The notes: generated by a model from the letters alone, not told the origin. A DNA stretch of 64,000 nucleotides from Flammeovirga sp. EKP202 (GCF_014534745.1 NZ_JACVVP010000024.1:41089-105088), one strand, 5' to 3'. Numbered from the stretch's first letter, positions 45,601 through 56,045 are shown. Program-made: numbers and translations.

Positions 45601-48600
45601 TCCGATCTCATTTTTCTGAGTAACATAATACGTTAATACTGTATTAGATGTTGATTCATTAGGAATAAATGGTGGTCTAAATGTATTTCCGCTTCTAACA
45701 TTTTCCGTTAATCCTTCATCCTCATACCATGTCACCATATCACCTGTCACAACTAATTCTTCTATAGGCACACCATAACAATATTCATAGTGTGTACTTT
45801 CAATACCAGGTTTTGAAGGAATAGGATAAACAGTAAAACTCACTTTAGTTGCTTCACTTGTACAGTTTTCTGGTGTAGTTTGTGTAACCCAAAAATCCAA
45901 TGAAGTGATCTCATCAACATTTGGTGCTAAACTATCTGGGTCAAAAGTACTCTGATCTCCTACTTTATTAGTGAGCGATTCATTAGTATACCATGTAAAT
46001 GTAGCTTCTTCTACACCCTCAGCTTCCATGGTTTCAAGTCGATCTCCGACACATAATAAAGCATCATCCAGTTCAACAACAGGCCCTTCTGGTAAGATAT
46101 ATACCTCTATTTCTACTTCTTGAGGTTCTCCTTCACATCCATTAATAGTTTGTGTAACATAATATTCTACAGAAAAATCTTCTGTTACATCAGTAGAGAT
46201 ATTGGGTATAAAAATTAAACCATCAGCAAGCTTTTCACTAAGTTCTTCATCAGCATACCATTGAAGATTCTCCCCTTCAGTCAACACAATAGGTTGAACC
46301 GTTTCTCCCGCACAATAGTTTATTTCCTCTGGCAACTCATCGCCAACTAATGGTACTTTTTGATAAATCGTAATATTAACAGCCGTAGGTTCGCTTTCAC
46401 ACCCTAATTCATTCTGATCTGTTACATAAAATGTGATTGTTTTATCTTTCTCTTCTGATCTAAATTCAGAAAGGATAGGTAATAACCTGTTATCTGGTGT
46501 AATAAACCTTGGTGGTATTTCAAATCCATTTTCTAAATACCAAGTGATATTACCAAATTCCCCGGTAGCTTGTAATGGTACTCCATTATCATCATAGCAA
46601 TAATAAATATCAGTACTTGACAATGTTGGGGATTTTGGAGTTGGGTAAACTGGAATACTCACTTTCAATGGTAAACTTGTACACCCTAAAGGAGTTGTTT
46701 GCGTCACCCAATAATGTACAGAATCCAATTCAGTAACACTTGGAGCTGCATCCTCTACTTTTAAAATAGCATTATCTCCTTCTAGATCTACCTTCGTTTC
46801 AAGCTCCATCGTCTCACTTGTAAACCATTCAAAAGTTGCCCCGCTTTCACCAAAGACCGTAATATCTTTAATTTTATCCCCAATACAGTAACTTGGGATT
46901 TCATCTTCTACTAATTCAGGTGCATCAGGCAAAGCTTTAATTTCAACAGAAACAATTTCATAATCTCCTTCACAACCTTTTCCTGAAGTAGAAGTAACAT
47001 AATAATATACTAAAGAATCCTCTACTACATTATAACTCAAATCAGGTGTATAGGTATCTCCTTCAAATGCTGCATTATCCATATCATTTGAAGAATACCA
47101 CTTTACATTTTGCCCCATCACTTTCATGGTAGGGAGGTTATCACCTGAACAAACCTCAAGGTTTTCATAATCAGCAGGAATCGTAGGTGTATCTGGTAAA
47201 GCATTTACATTTACAGTCACCTTCTTGGAAGGACTAAAACAGCCATTATCGTTCATTTGAGCTAAATAATAAGTATAGCTCACATCTGAATTTACTTCAG
47301 TATCATAATCTGGTGTAAAGTCTTCACCGTCCCAAATATCTTGATCATATCCTACAGTTTCTGGCTTATCTTCATACCAATATACAGTACCCACTGCATT
47401 TATTGTTTGGATATTTTCAGGATCATCCCAAGCACAAACCTCAAACACATCAATATTATCCACTAAAGAAGGTACAGGTGGGTTTTCATAAATATCATAA
47501 CTCACTTTGAGAGGTTCACTGTCACAACCATCAATTGTTTTGACTACCCAATAGCTAAAAGTCTGTGTACCATCTACTGCATCTGGAGCATCAGGTAATT
47601 TTAAATCTCTTCCGTTAGCACCGGTTGCTTCAATTGTTAATTCACTATTGGTATACCAAGTAAATGATGCTTTACTCTCAGATCTGACAGTGATGTCATC
47701 TAAGCCTTTTGAACCTGCACAATAATCATAAACTTCACCCTCAATTTCTGGAATTGACGGTTTTGGATTAATCTTCACCGTAACTTTTTCAGGCATACTT
47801 TCACACCCATTGACTGTCGATGTAATAAAAAATTCAACTTCCTCTTCATCATCAATACCTGTTGTCTCAAAGTCAGAGGTGAATGTAAGACCTTCATCTA
47901 AAACGTTTCCTTTATCATCATACCACTTCACATTAGAACCTAAAGCAATTTCAAAAGTTGGCATTAGATCACCTTCACAAATATCAAATGGCCCTGCATT
48001 TACTAATGTAGGTCTGTCTGTTTTCTTGTAGCTGTTGATTGTCACTTCTACTGTTTCACTTGAGCATCCATTAATAGACTGTGTAACATAGAATGTTTTT
48101 GTGACATCCTCATTCATTTCTTTTTTGATTGGTGGATCGAATTCAAATCCAGTACCTATAACAGCACCTCCTTCCTCTTCTCTCCATTCAATTAATCCAA
48201 TGGCATCAACTGTCTTTAGCTTCTTGATGTTCTCTCCTTCAAAACAGTAATTAAATGTTGTTCCGCCTTCGATGTTTGGAAGAGAAGGTTCAAATGTTAA
48301 TAAAATCTCCTGAGTAAGTTCTTTCTCTTGTGTAATATCATCTTTATGACCATAAACCGCTTTTAGAGTAATTAACTTTGAAGTACCTACGTCATCGTTT
48401 TCCAATCCATCTCCTGCTGCAAACGTAAATGATGTATTGGTACCATAATCATTTATTTCTTTTCCATCATCATTAATTAGAACAGCTCCTTTATAAACAT
48501 AATTATCGATAAGTTCATCAGGTACATTTACCTTTGCATCATCAGTCATATCGATCAAAATATCTGCATTTGTTTCACATATTTCAGAGGATATTTCAGC

Positions 48601-51600
48601 AAATGGCTGAGAGCCGTCATAAACCCTAATGGTTGATGTTTGAGTATAAACACATGCTCCTACTGTAATATGATAAGTGATTATATGATCGCCAATTCCT
48701 GCTAAAGATGGATAAAAAATATTGTGATCTGGACCTTCTCCGTTACTGACTACTCCTTTACCTGTACAATAGAATTCGGTAACTCCTGAAATATCTAAGG
48801 TCACATTTACTTGTGGACCATTACTGTAACTTGATCCATCTAGCGGTGATAAAACCAATCCTGTAGGTGCTGCATTGACCAATACATCCACCACATTATT
48901 TAAGGCCGTATCATCAATATCTTTTGAAGAAACTATTCTTTTAAAAGTAAAGTCTCCAGCATCTTTAATATCATCTTCAAAGTAAAATGGTGTTTTTACA
49001 GATGTCAGTGTAAATGTGGTAGTAACATCATTATTTCTTTTATACCAACTATACTCATAGCTCCCTGTTCCTCCGTTTGGAATAGAGCCCGAAATAAATA
49101 CCTGATCCCCAATACAAGTTTCTGCAGCAGACTCAAGTTTAATAGAAGAAGACGTTATTAATGCATATAATGTAATTGAAACTTCATTGGAATATAATTC
49201 TCCACATGCCTCAGAAATAACTTTTCTACGGAATTTGTATACCCCTGCCTTATCTAATGCTTTAGTATAATTTTCAAACTTCGCTGTTGTAATCGTGGTT
49301 TCAACCCAACCTTCTGATTCATATTGCACTTCCCAAACCAATGTATTGTCTACATCTCCTCCATTTAATTTCTTATTATCAATTACTAAAGTATTAGGGA
49401 TTTCATCATAATAAACATCCGTAGCAGGTTTCTTTATTTCATTTTCTAAAACAGCATCAATTGTGATAACAATTGAATTTGAAGTCACTGTATTCCCTGC
49501 TGATGTAACTGTACGAGTATAAGTATATTCTCCCGATGTTATGGCACCTACCTCAATATAATTGGAATTCGTCTGGCCAGTTAATTCTTCATTTACGCCT
49601 GAGCCTGTTTTCTCTCTATACCATTGATAAGCATATTGGTCATCACCCCCTGCAACATTATCATTATTTATTTCGAAACTAGAGAAGGTTTCACAATATC
49701 TCCAATCTCCCACAATTGCAATTGTGTTTTCAATTTCAGGTAATGCTACAATCGTGATCTCATTCGAAATGGATTCACAATCACCGGAAGCATCATTCAC
49801 AATTCTTCTAAACTTAACTTCCGAATCTTCTCCAATTACTTGATCGTACGTATAATCCGAATCTGTCCCTGCATCTTCCCATGAAGAACCTGTATTGTAT
49901 TGCCATTGATAGGTTAGATTATCATCTCCTCCTGATGCGTCTCCTGGTGTAAAGGAAATTACATTTGCAGAAATTTCACCATTGTATTTTGTTTTTGATG
50001 GTTCATCTATTGTGTTATCTGAAATTGAACTGTATACTGTGATAACAATTGGGTTCGATTCTACTGTTCTTAATACACTTTGTGCTGTTCTTTTATAAGT
50101 ATAAGTTCCTGGCGATAAAGTGGCATTATCTATTAAATTCTCTGTATCAATTCCAATTGATGTAAATGACCCTGGACCTGTCCCCGTCTTTCTTAACCAA
50201 TCATAAACATAAGATCCATCTCCGCCTGAAACCGCTTTTTCTGAAGAAAGTTCAACAGTCTGATTTCCATCACAGAACACTGAATTTCCAACGTTCTCTA
50301 TTTCATTTACAATTGGATCATATAAGTTTATCGTGATTTCATTCGAATATAATTCGCCACATTTTCCTGAAGTTACCTTTCTTCTAAATTTATAAACACC
50401 TGCAGTTTCTATCTTTTCAGAGTAGCTTTCAAAATCTTGAGTAGTCACAGTGGTTACTTCCCAAGCATTAGCTTCGTATTTAATTTCCCAAACATAGGTA
50501 TAACTATTATCTCCTCCCGAAAGTGTTTTATTATTTATCTCAAAAGTATTTGGGATTTCATCAAAGTAAACGAATGTTCCTGATTTTTCAATTTCGTTTT
50601 CTAAAATAGCTTCAATCGTAATCACGATTGAGTTAGAAGTTGTAGTATTTCCTGCTGATGTTACTGTACGAGTGTAAGTATACTCACCATCTGTTAAAGC
50701 GTCTAATTCAATATAATTTGGATTAGTTTGTCCAGTTAACTCTTCATTTACGCCTGAACCTGTTTTTTCTCTATACCATTTATAAGTGTACTGATCATCA
50801 CCTCCTGCAACGTTGTCATTATTAATTTCAAAGCTTGAGAAGGTTTCGCAATATTTTCCATCTCCTACAATGGCTATTGTGTTTTCAATCTCAGGTAAAG
50901 CAACGATCGTAATTTCATTAGAAATTGACTCACAATCTCCTGAAGCATCATTTACAATTCTTCTAAACTTGACTTCTGATCCTTCACTAACGGTAGCATT
51001 GTAAGTATAATCTGGATCCGTTCCAGCATTTGACCAAGATGAACCTGTATTGAATTGCCATTGGTAAGCTAAGTTATCATCTCCTCCCGATGCATTTCCA
51101 GGTGTGAATGAGATTGTATTTGTAGAAATCTCACCATTGTATTTTGTTTTGATCGCTCCCTCATCTAAAGTATTGTCTGCAATTTCACTATAAACCGTAA
51201 TTTCAATCAAATCCGATTCTTCTGTAACACCAGCACTTTCAACTGTCCTCTTGTAAGTATAAGTTCCTGGTGAGAGGTTTACATTTTCTGTTAAATTTTC
51301 TGTAGTAATACCCAGAGATGAAAATGAACTTGACCCGTCATCTTTTCTTAACCAATCAAAAACATAAGAACCATCACCACCTGTCACTGTCTCTTGTGAA
51401 GAAAGCTCGATTGTTTGGTTTCCCTCACAAAAAACTGAATTACCATCATTCTGAATATCATTTTCAATAGAAGCATAAAGATTTATGATGACTTCATTTG
51501 AATAAGCACTACATGCACCATCAATTGCTTTTCTTCTGAAATAATGACTACCAATTGAGATAATTTCTTGATTGTATGTTAAATCTTTATCATTCTCAGA

Positions 51601-53418
51601 ACCAATGGTACTCCAGCTTTCTCCATCCGTTGAATATTCCCATTCAAAAGAATAACTCGTGGCTACTTGTTCTGTAATTTTTATTGCATCTGCTAAAATA
51701 GAAGTACCTACAAAGGCATCTGTTGAAGATGTAATTGTATTATTAGTAATTGTATTTGACTCTACTTCAATTTCAAGCTCGTTAGAAGGAAAAGCAACTC
51801 CCCTTGAAGTGACCACTCTTCTGTATTTATAAGTACCAGCCGACAGTGTGGCATTTTCCGTATACCCCTCACTATTTACACCTATTGCACTGTACCCTAC
51901 ATCATCTGTATTTCTTTCCCAAGAGATCGTATAATTACCATCTCCGCCAGATAAATCATCATCTTTCACGAAAGCAACTGAAGATGACTCTTCACAAAAA
52001 ACTAATTGATCGGAAGTTGTTATTGTATTGACAATTTCAGGGAAGGTATAAATTTCTGAACCATCGGTTGTGGTCGTAATAGTTGCTGTATTACCCGCAA
52101 TATCTACTAAATTAATCTCAATAGGTACAGCAGCATAAGATGATATTGTTAAGTCCGCTTGAGTAGCATCATAATTATTACTTGAAAGGTCGTTAAAGTT
52201 AATAGCTGCGACATTATTAATCGTCACGGTGGATGCTGAAGATAGAGCTTCGTTTGTCTCAATCGTTATAGTGGCATCATCTGCTATTGGTTCATCATCA
52301 CTTTTTACGGCTAATTGATTATTTGCGGAATAACCTGTCGCAATTGATGAAGAGAGGATTGATGGAGCCTGAGTATCTACAGTTAATGTAAAGCTTTCCT
52401 CGGCAGTCTCATTACCATATTCATCTCTTATAAAATAAGTAATGGTATGTGAGCCATCAGTCAAAGTAGGTAAAGTAACTGTTTCAGAATTTTCATCAAT
52501 TATAAAACTCGCTAACTCTTCGTCTGAGCTGTTTTGAATAATCAATTCCTGCGGAAGTGGACTGATCACTGTAAAACCATCAAATTTTAATTCTACATCA
52601 GGATTATTAGTAACATCATCAGGTGCTGATGATAAATTGTTATTGATGGATAAATCAATTGCATCAAAATCAACCACTAAAGTTGATGATGTTGTAAATC
52701 CAATTTCTATTGCATTAGAAGTATTTGTGTTACCTGCTCTATCTGTTACTACTATATGATAAGAATAAACACCATCAGACGATAAAGTTGATCCTGTTAA
52801 ATTATCTCCTGTCCCGACTGCTTCATTAATTGTACCTTCTAAATTCGATCCTCCTTCAAATAATTCAATTTTACAATCCTCTTCAATATTTGAAAAATCA
52901 AAAACTATATCTGTTGCTGTTGTGTAATATATATCAGGGTCACTATCTAAGTCCGTTCGCCCTGTAATTGAACCGGCTTGAGGTGTAATAACTGGAACAG
53001 CTGGTACTTCATTGTCTAAAATATAAGTAGAAGAAGCAGTGATCGTTGTCCCACTTTCATTAACATAGTAAAGAATGTATTCATCATTATTACTTTGAGA
53101 AGATACCTGTGAAAAATCTATTGTTATTGTATACTCTTCATTGGCACTTACTTCAGTAATCGATATCATTGAAGAACCTTCATAAACAACACTCCCATCA
53201 GCTCCAAGTTTTGTAATTAGGTAGAAGTCACTCGCTGTTGGTGGTGTAGTAATATTATCATCTGCATCATCTAAGAGCGTCCATGATTTATCATCAGTAT
53301 CATTAAAGTAAACATCATTGGAATGATCTAATGTTTGTGCATTTATAGTTGATGCTGTAAATACACTCACACTCATGTATAGTGCTATGATTAAAAATCG
53401 TATACTAAATTTATCCAT
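42670..53418 (-). CDS. Giant T9SS-exported multi-domain repeat adhesin
   Basis: About 3582 residues from the ATG at 53418, which gives a good signal peptide (DKFSIRFLIIALYMSVSVFTASTINAQ). An upstream ATG at 53445 adds nine residues. Order: Ig-like domains; eleven SprB/PKD-like modules (GGDxxYxYxWxR ... GxYxFRRxVTS), eight of them in two tandem 385-residue super-repeats; a CTGKGVVSN...VYDGS module; twelve Ig-type modules of about 75-85 residues with YCxGxxLxxxxVxGxNxxWYxDE; PKD domains (WDFGDGTTS...YSSVGTY); a jelly-roll-like region; an Omp28-like domain; and the T9SS type A sorting domain (NIYPNPASSLIQVS, GVYLIR near the end). It should be exported through T9SS and anchored or released at the surface. 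A role in adhesion or gliding is inferred. Confidence 0.93.
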   Translation of the reverse strand: MDKFSIRFLIIALYMSVSVFTASTINAQTLDHSNDVYFNDTDDKSWTLLDDADDNITTPPTASDFYLITKLGADGSVVYEGSSMISITEVSANEEYTITIDFSQVSSQSNNDEYILYYVNESGTTITASSTYILDNEVPAVPVITPQAGSITGRTDLDSDPDIYYTTATDIVFDFSNIEEDCKIELFEGGSNLEGTINEAVGTGDNLTGSTLSSDGVYSYHIVVTDRAGNTNTSNAIEIGFTTSSTLVVDFDAIDLSINNNLSSAPDDVTNNPDVELKFDGFTVISPLPQELIIQNSSDEELASFIIDENSETVTLPTLTDGSHTITYFIRDEYGNETAEESFTLTVDTQAPSILSSSIATGYSANNQLAVKSDDEPIADDATITIETNEALSSASTVTINNVAAINFNDLSSNNYDATQADLTISSYAAVPIEINLVDIAGNTATITTTTDGSEIYTFPEIVNTITTSDQLVFCEESSSVAFVKDDDLSGGDGNYTISWERNTDDVGYSAIGVNSEGYTENATLSAGTYKYRRVVTSRGVAFPSNELEIEVESNTITNNTITSSTDAFVGTSILADAIKITEQVATSYSFEWEYSTDGESWSTIGSENDKDLTYNQEIISIGSHYFRRKAIDGACSAYSNEVIINLYASIENDIQNDGNSVFCEGNQTIELSSQETVTGGDGSYVFDWLRKDDGSSSFSSLGITTENLTENVNLSPGTYTYKRTVESAGVTEESDLIEITVYSEIADNTLDEGAIKTKYNGEISTNTISFTPGNASGGDDNLAYQWQFNTGSSWSNAGTDPDYTYNATVSEGSEVKFRRIVNDASGDCESISNEITIVALPEIENTIAIVGDGKYCETFSSFEINNDNVAGGDDQYTYKWYREKTGSGVNEELTGQTNPNYIELDALTDGEYTYTRTVTSAGNTTTSNSIVITIEAILENEIEKSGTFVYFDEIPNTFEINNKTLSGGDNSYTYVWEIKYEANAWEVTTVTTQDFESYSEKIETAGVYKFRRKVTSGKCGELYSNEITINLYDPIVNEIENVGNSVFCDGNQTVELSSEKAVSGGDGSYVYDWLRKTGTGPGSFTSIGIDTENLIDNATLSPGTYTYKRTAQSVLRTVESNPIVITVYSSISDNTIDEPSKTKYNGEISANVISFTPGDASGGDDNLTYQWQYNTGSSWEDAGTDSDYTYDQVIGEDSEVKFRRIVNDASGDCESISNEITIVALPEIENTIAIVGDWRYCETFSSFEINNDNVAGGDDQYAYQWYREKTGSGVNEELTGQTNSNYIEVGAITSGEYTYTRTVTSAGNTVTSNSIVITIDAVLENEIKKPATDVYYDEIPNTLVIDNKKLNGGDVDNTLVWEVQYESEGWVETTITTAKFENYTKALDKAGVYKFRRKVISEACGELYSNEVSITLYALITSSSIKLESAAETCIGDQVFISGSIPNGGTGSYEYSWYKRNNDVTTTFTLTSVKTPFYFEDDIKDAGDFTFKRIVSSKDIDDTALNNVVDVLVNAAPTGLVLSPLDGSSYSNGPQVNVTLDISGVTEFYCTGKGVVSNGEGPDHNIFYPSLAGIGDHIITYHITVGACVYTQTSTIRVYDGSQPFAEISSEICETNADILIDMTDDAKVNVPDELIDNYVYKGAVLINDDGKEINDYGTNTSFTFAAGDGLENDDVGTSKLITLKAVYGHKDDITQEKELTQEILLTFEPSLPNIEGGTTFNYCFEGENIKKLKTVDAIGLIEWREEEGGAVIGTGFEFDPPIKKEMNEDVTKTFYVTQSINGCSSETVEVTINSYKKTDRPTLVNAGPFDICEGDLMPTFEIALGSNVKWYDDKGNVLDEGLTFTSDFETTGIDDEEEVEFFITSTVNGCESMPEKVTVKINPKPSIPEIEGEVYDYCAGSKGLDDITVRSESKASFTWYTNSELTIEATGANGRDLKLPDAPDAVDGTQTFSYWVVKTIDGCDSEPLKVSYDIYENPPVPSLVDNIDVFEVCAWDDPENIQTINAVGTVYWYEDKPETVGYDQDIWDGEDFTPDYDTEVNSDVSYTYYLAQMNDNGCFSPSKKVTVNVNALPDTPTIPADYENLEVCSGDNLPTMKVMGQNVKWYSSNDMDNAAFEGDTYTPDLSYNVVEDSLVYYYVTSTSGKGCEGDYEIVSVEIKALPDAPELVEDEIPSYCIGDKIKDITVFGESGATFEWFTSETMELETKVDLEGDNAILKVEDAAPSVTELDSVHYWVTQTTPLGCTSLPLKVSIPVYPTPKSPTLSSTDIYYCYDDNGVPLQATGEFGNITWYLENGFEIPPRFITPDNRLLPILSEFRSEEKDKTITFYVTDQNELGCESEPTAVNITIYQKVPLVGDELPEEINYCAGETVQPIVLTEGENLQWYADEELSEKLADGLIFIPNISTDVTEDFSVEYYVTQTINGCEGEPQEVEIEVYILPEGPVVELDDALLCVGDRLETMEAEGVEEATFTWYTNESLTNKVGDQSTFDPDSLAPNVDEITSLDFWVTQTTPENCTSEATKVSFTVYPIPSKPGIESTHYEYCYGVPIEELVVTGDMVTWYEDEGLTENVRSGNTFRPPFIPNESTSNTVLTYYVTQKNEIGCEGVAEEVTITLYKETIAPTLTQNTFEYCSGAVLQPITVDGGVNIRWYSDSGLENEVGTGNTFTPQDDTDVTEDITVNYFYTETLNGCESNYETVSVIVYNTPTAPSIVGNNEINYCSGDVLQPILVLGQSDNLRWYADEDQKELLSTESEFTPTINNVTTSVLTEDYYVTYTKNNCESPVTKITVNVNPLPVISLLGITEGEVYCKTDDNPVIQAFPSNGTLTSSTGAVIRNNEEILLANSPLGEHTLNYTVTNENNCVQSLTVKFTIVDVPKVKFTETVICDSKEVTFNDETFIAEDDNLTEILEWRYNFGDNEGSIVLYTEEAAREYTHTYKERGSHDVTLTVITNQNCSEISYEKSIFINSPPSVEFDWYVSEFGSEMVFDEHLEIYNDDIIVTRLWDFGDGTTSTEIDPKHQYSSVGTYKVTYEVVTEKGCSNLLEKEVYVLPHPVLLSDEDTYFQNFDIDNGDWKATSNETNISWEYGIPATSKFSSANNAWVTNLDSTYFENEESFLNLPSFDISGLTKPMLSFDMKIDIENGIDGAILQYSLDSGQTWFLLGDMNDPINWYNSQSILADPGNQIYGTNTLSKGWTGDNSTFGHDNTEYISVRHHLDNFIGEEHLRLRFAFKSNSAQEYEGLVIDNFFIGNRNKVVLIESMTNAGQEASNRSMSALGEHLATMESDVLSVNYHINLEGFIDQLNKDNLEASSGRKFFYGITNAPRTIVDGNTFQDHTDEFLKNFESYVYRRTLLDPEFSIDLDLDDISSSGKIGVTLTSHGTFDASNSEILLHAVMIEKSITGIEMTDDISAHLNVMKSMSPAPGAEGTSFFGRSWSEGSTEKVYVNWANRSVYSTNDVELILFVQDNTSKEIFQAMSYQLDPSLLTTGIVNDIELGEGLEWNIYPNPASSLIQVSTSEFIHRGNWEISNINGQKVKEGTFSGNRYSVDVDDLASGVYLIRNLSDGKYLPKTLRFVVSK
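49123..51432 (-). repeat. Two tandem 1155-bp super-repeats inside the giant gene
   Basis: The unit starting at FCEGNQTIEL (51432) recurs exactly 1155 bp later at FCDGNQTVEL (50277). Each unit encodes four modules of about 95 residues. The third module is nearly identical in the two copies (YCETFSSFEINNDNVAGGDDQY), which points to recent duplication or gene conversion. Confidence 0.88.
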
Positions 53419-53753
53419 AGTATGTAGTTTTATTGTGTCTGCCATTGAAGCACTGTTTTACATTAAAAAGTCAAAAAAATAGAATTGTACTCAATAGATT
53501 GATAAAACAGCTGTGTTTATAGATAGACCTTAACAGGTTTCTTATAGTAAAGAATAGAATAAAAGCGATTGATATCTAATTAACTCTCAAGGATTTATTT
53601 TCAAAATATCATTACATAAAATAGAGTTATGCTTTTTTCTAATTTGCTTTGATTAGATTAAAAAATTCTATTTTAAAAATTCCTCAGCGATTCGTTTATT
53701 CTATTATTTAATTTATTACAACAAGTATGTAAACGTATGTTAAGATGAAAAAG
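53419..53753. other. Intergenic region between the lipoprotein gene and the giant gene
   Basis: 335 bp, strongly AT-rich. I see no GC-rich terminator after the lipoprotein gene, so read-through from the upstream operon into the giant gene is possible. No clear TAnnTTTG box. Confidence 0.4.
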
Positions 53754-54947
53754 TTATAGTTTTGATAAATTACCTGTTTCATCCAATTTGAGTAAACAGA
53801 TTTTATCATTATTTCCAAAGAAACCAGTACCTACAATAACAATAGAGTTGTCTTCTTCAATCAGCACTTTTGTACCGAAATCTACTCCTTCATGCCCTAC
53901 TGTATTTTGCCAAATAACTTCTCCTTGAAAATTCAATTTTAAAACTAAAATATCCTCACTGTTAGAGTTTTGGTTGGAACTACCTGTAATAAAAATTCCA
54001 GTAGAGTTGATCACCATATCGTTTCCGACATCAATACCGTCACCACCATACTCAATGAGTGCTCCTGGATTTCCATTGTTATCCAACCTAGAGAAAATAA
54101 TATCTTTATCATTTGCTGAAGTTTCCCTTCTACCTAAAATATATAAATTCCCATTATAATTTTTGATTGCTACACCAAACTCATCATCAAAAGTAGATAC
54201 TTGCTTGTCCCATACAATATTTCCCAATCTGTTGACACTTACCGTTCTCATATCAGAGACCACTACTTCCTGTTCTTCATCGTTTACTTTTGAGATATCA
54301 ACAGAGCCAAATAAATAATAAAATTGTGCTCCATCTTCAGCAGATGAATTCCCTAAGTCGTCTGACCCTTCATCACCTTTATATCCTTCTACTTTTTCCC
54401 AAATAATACTGCCAGCATTGTCTAACTTCATACTCAGCATATCCCATTCATTCTGGGCATTTTTAATTTCTCCAACAAGAAGATATCCACCTTCTACTAA
54501 AGGTTCGATAGAGTTATATCTGACTTGAATATTGGGTGTTGTGGGCTTTAAAACAATTGGATCGTTCTCATTGAAATCACTACCATCAGGTTTAGTATAA
54601 GTTAATATTCCTGTCGTATCGTTTCTGTTGGATAAAATAACGATATCATCATTTTCCAATTGAATCATACCGACTGCTTTATCTTCATTTAGATCGCCTT
54701 CATAAACAGACTGCCACTCTTCGTTGCCATTCTTATCTGTTTTGACCAACATAATTGAAGCACCTGAAGTTGAAGACTCAGTATTTCCTAATAATAAATA
54801 TCCATCAGATAATGATATTATATCTACACCTTGCTCTTTACTTGAGGTGCCAAAAAATTTAATATAGGTTTCGCCAGATTTATAGGAGTCTTCTTCTTCG
54901 CAACCTATAAAAAAGATAATCAACAAAAAAAATGGTATATATCGCAT
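53754..54947 (-). CDS. Propeller-like repeat lipoprotein
   Basis: 397 residues with lipobox FFIGC (Cys16) followed by acidic EEEDS. The mature protein is made of six or so units of about 55-60 residues with the pattern DGYLLLG...SGASIMLVKTDKNGNEEWQ, then GYLLVGEIKNAQNEWDMLSMKLDNAGSIIWEK, NLYILGRRE...DIIFSRLDNNGN and GIFITGSSN...DILVLKLNFQGEVIWQ. This is the usual DGGYLLxGxxxxxxxD...KxDxxGxxxWxK propeller family. An outer-membrane lipoprotein is likely; the acidic residues after the Cys fit surface export in Bacteroidota. It is the fourth gene of the TIR/STAND operon, 22 bp after the barrel gene. Confidence 0.85.
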   Translation of the reverse strand: MRYIPFFLLIIFFIGCEEEDSYKSGETYIKFFGTSSKEQGVDIISLSDGYLLLGNTESSTSGASIMLVKTDKNGNEEWQSVYEGDLNEDKAVGMIQLENDDIVILSNRNDTTGILTYTKPDGSDFNENDPIVLKPTTPNIQVRYNSIEPLVEGGYLLVGEIKNAQNEWDMLSMKLDNAGSIIWEKVEGYKGDEGSDDLGNSSAEDGAQFYYLFGSVDISKVNDEEQEVVVSDMRTVSVNRLGNIVWDKQVSTFDDEFGVAIKNYNGNLYILGRRETSANDKDIIFSRLDNNGNPGALIEYGGDGIDVGNDMVINSTGIFITGSSNQNSNSEDILVLKLNFQGEVIWQNTVGHEGVDFGTKVLIEEDNSIVIVGTGFFGNNDKICLLKLDETGNLSKL

Positions 54948-54969
54948 TATAATAATGTCTTGTAGTTGT

Positions 54970-56034
54970 CTAGTCGATGTTCTTGTATTTCCTTAAAACT
55001 TTTGGTTTGTAAAGATCATAGGAGAATACAATGTTTAATGCTAAAATGTTGAGTCTTGTATCATTATCAATAAAACCATAATTGAAAATCAGGTCTGGAT
55101 TATCGAATCTATTATTAGGTTTATTGAATGAAGATAATGCATAAGTATATGTAGCGTAAATATCCCAATGAGTCATTCTTGTTTTCACTTGAAAACCCAC
55201 TTGTGCTGTTGCCTCATAAAGCATTTCATTTCTTTGATCTTTTATATCAATAGGAGAAGGTTCAATATCTGCTATATCACTTTCATCAAAAGATTGAGTA
55301 CCTTCGATTGTTGAGGAAAGTAAATACCTCATAGCTCCACCTGCACCTATAAATGGTTTTAGTTTTGTATTAGGTGCAATTATCCACCTTAATGTTAATG
55401 GTACGTGTAACCATGATTGATTTTCTGTCATTGTTGTAGTAGAAAATGATAATGGTCTTTCTACTGTTTCAAAGGATACGTTCTCATAAGTAGGCGATAA
55501 ATTGATTTGAATTTTCTTACTAATTAAATAAGAAAAAGAAACACCTACTTTAAAATTCACTTTAGGGTTATACTGTACAGATTGATGTAAACTTTCTTTA
55601 CCCACACCATAGGTTTGATCAATAAATGCTTGATTATAAGTTAAACCAGCCAAAAGACCGAACGTCATGATAGGTCTAGTCCTAAATTTCTCATAAAGCT
55701 TTTTGAGTTCAGCAGGATCTGAATTCGCAGGTTTATATTCAGGGTATTCTCGTAGAAGATTCAGCATCTCTTCCTCTGCTTCAGGTAACTTATCAGAGTA
55801 TAAATAAGATAGAATGACCAATCTCCTTGCTGCAGTTTGTTTGGCTTCAGTTTCGTAACCAGAATTAATACAGTTGGCCAACTCCAATGGTACTTGTAGA
55901 AGTTTACCTTCTAAATACATTGCATTGGCACGTACATATAATTCCTCACAGCTTTGAGCGACACTGCTTTCTATTGTTTGTATCAATAAAAACAGGAATA
56001 AAAAAAATCTGAATGAAGTTTTAAAAAAATACAA
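54970..56034 (-). CDS. Outer-membrane beta-barrel protein of the STAND operon
   Basis: 354 residues from a TTG; no ATG is available before the signal peptide (FRFFLFLFLLIQTIESSVAQ). Residues 28-110 are helical (CEELYVRANAMYLEGKLLQVPLELANCINSGYETEAKQTAARRLVILSYLY), like a small TPR or helical periplasmic head. From about 118 on, alternating strands form a PorT/OmpW-style eight-strand barrel (IMTFGLLAGLTYNQAF, FKVGVSFSYLISKKIQINLSPTYENVSFE, KLKPFIGAGGAMRYLLSS), ending LALNIVFSYDLYKP. It lies 11 bp after the nSTAND gene. An outer-membrane partner that reports to the inner-membrane STAND protein is inferred. Confidence 0.82.
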   Translation of the reverse strand: MYFFKTSFRFFLFLFLLIQTIESSVAQSCEELYVRANAMYLEGKLLQVPLELANCINSGYETEAKQTAARRLVILSYLYSDKLPEAEEEMLNLLREYPEYKPANSDPAELKKLYEKFRTRPIMTFGLLAGLTYNQAFIDQTYGVGKESLHQSVQYNPKVNFKVGVSFSYLISKKIQINLSPTYENVSFETVERPLSFSTTTMTENQSWLHVPLTLRWIIAPNTKLKPFIGAGGAMRYLLSSTIEGTQSFDESDIADIEPSPIDIKDQRNEMLYEATAQVGFQVKTRMTHWDIYATYTYALSSFNKPNNRFDNPDLIFNYGFIDNDTRLNILALNIVFSYDLYKPKVLRKYKNID

Positions 56035-56045
56035 TGTCTAAAAAT

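Noticed and set aside
49123..51432. CRISPR-like or satellite array
   Set aside because: The period is 1155 bp and fully coding, so it is a protein-domain repeat.
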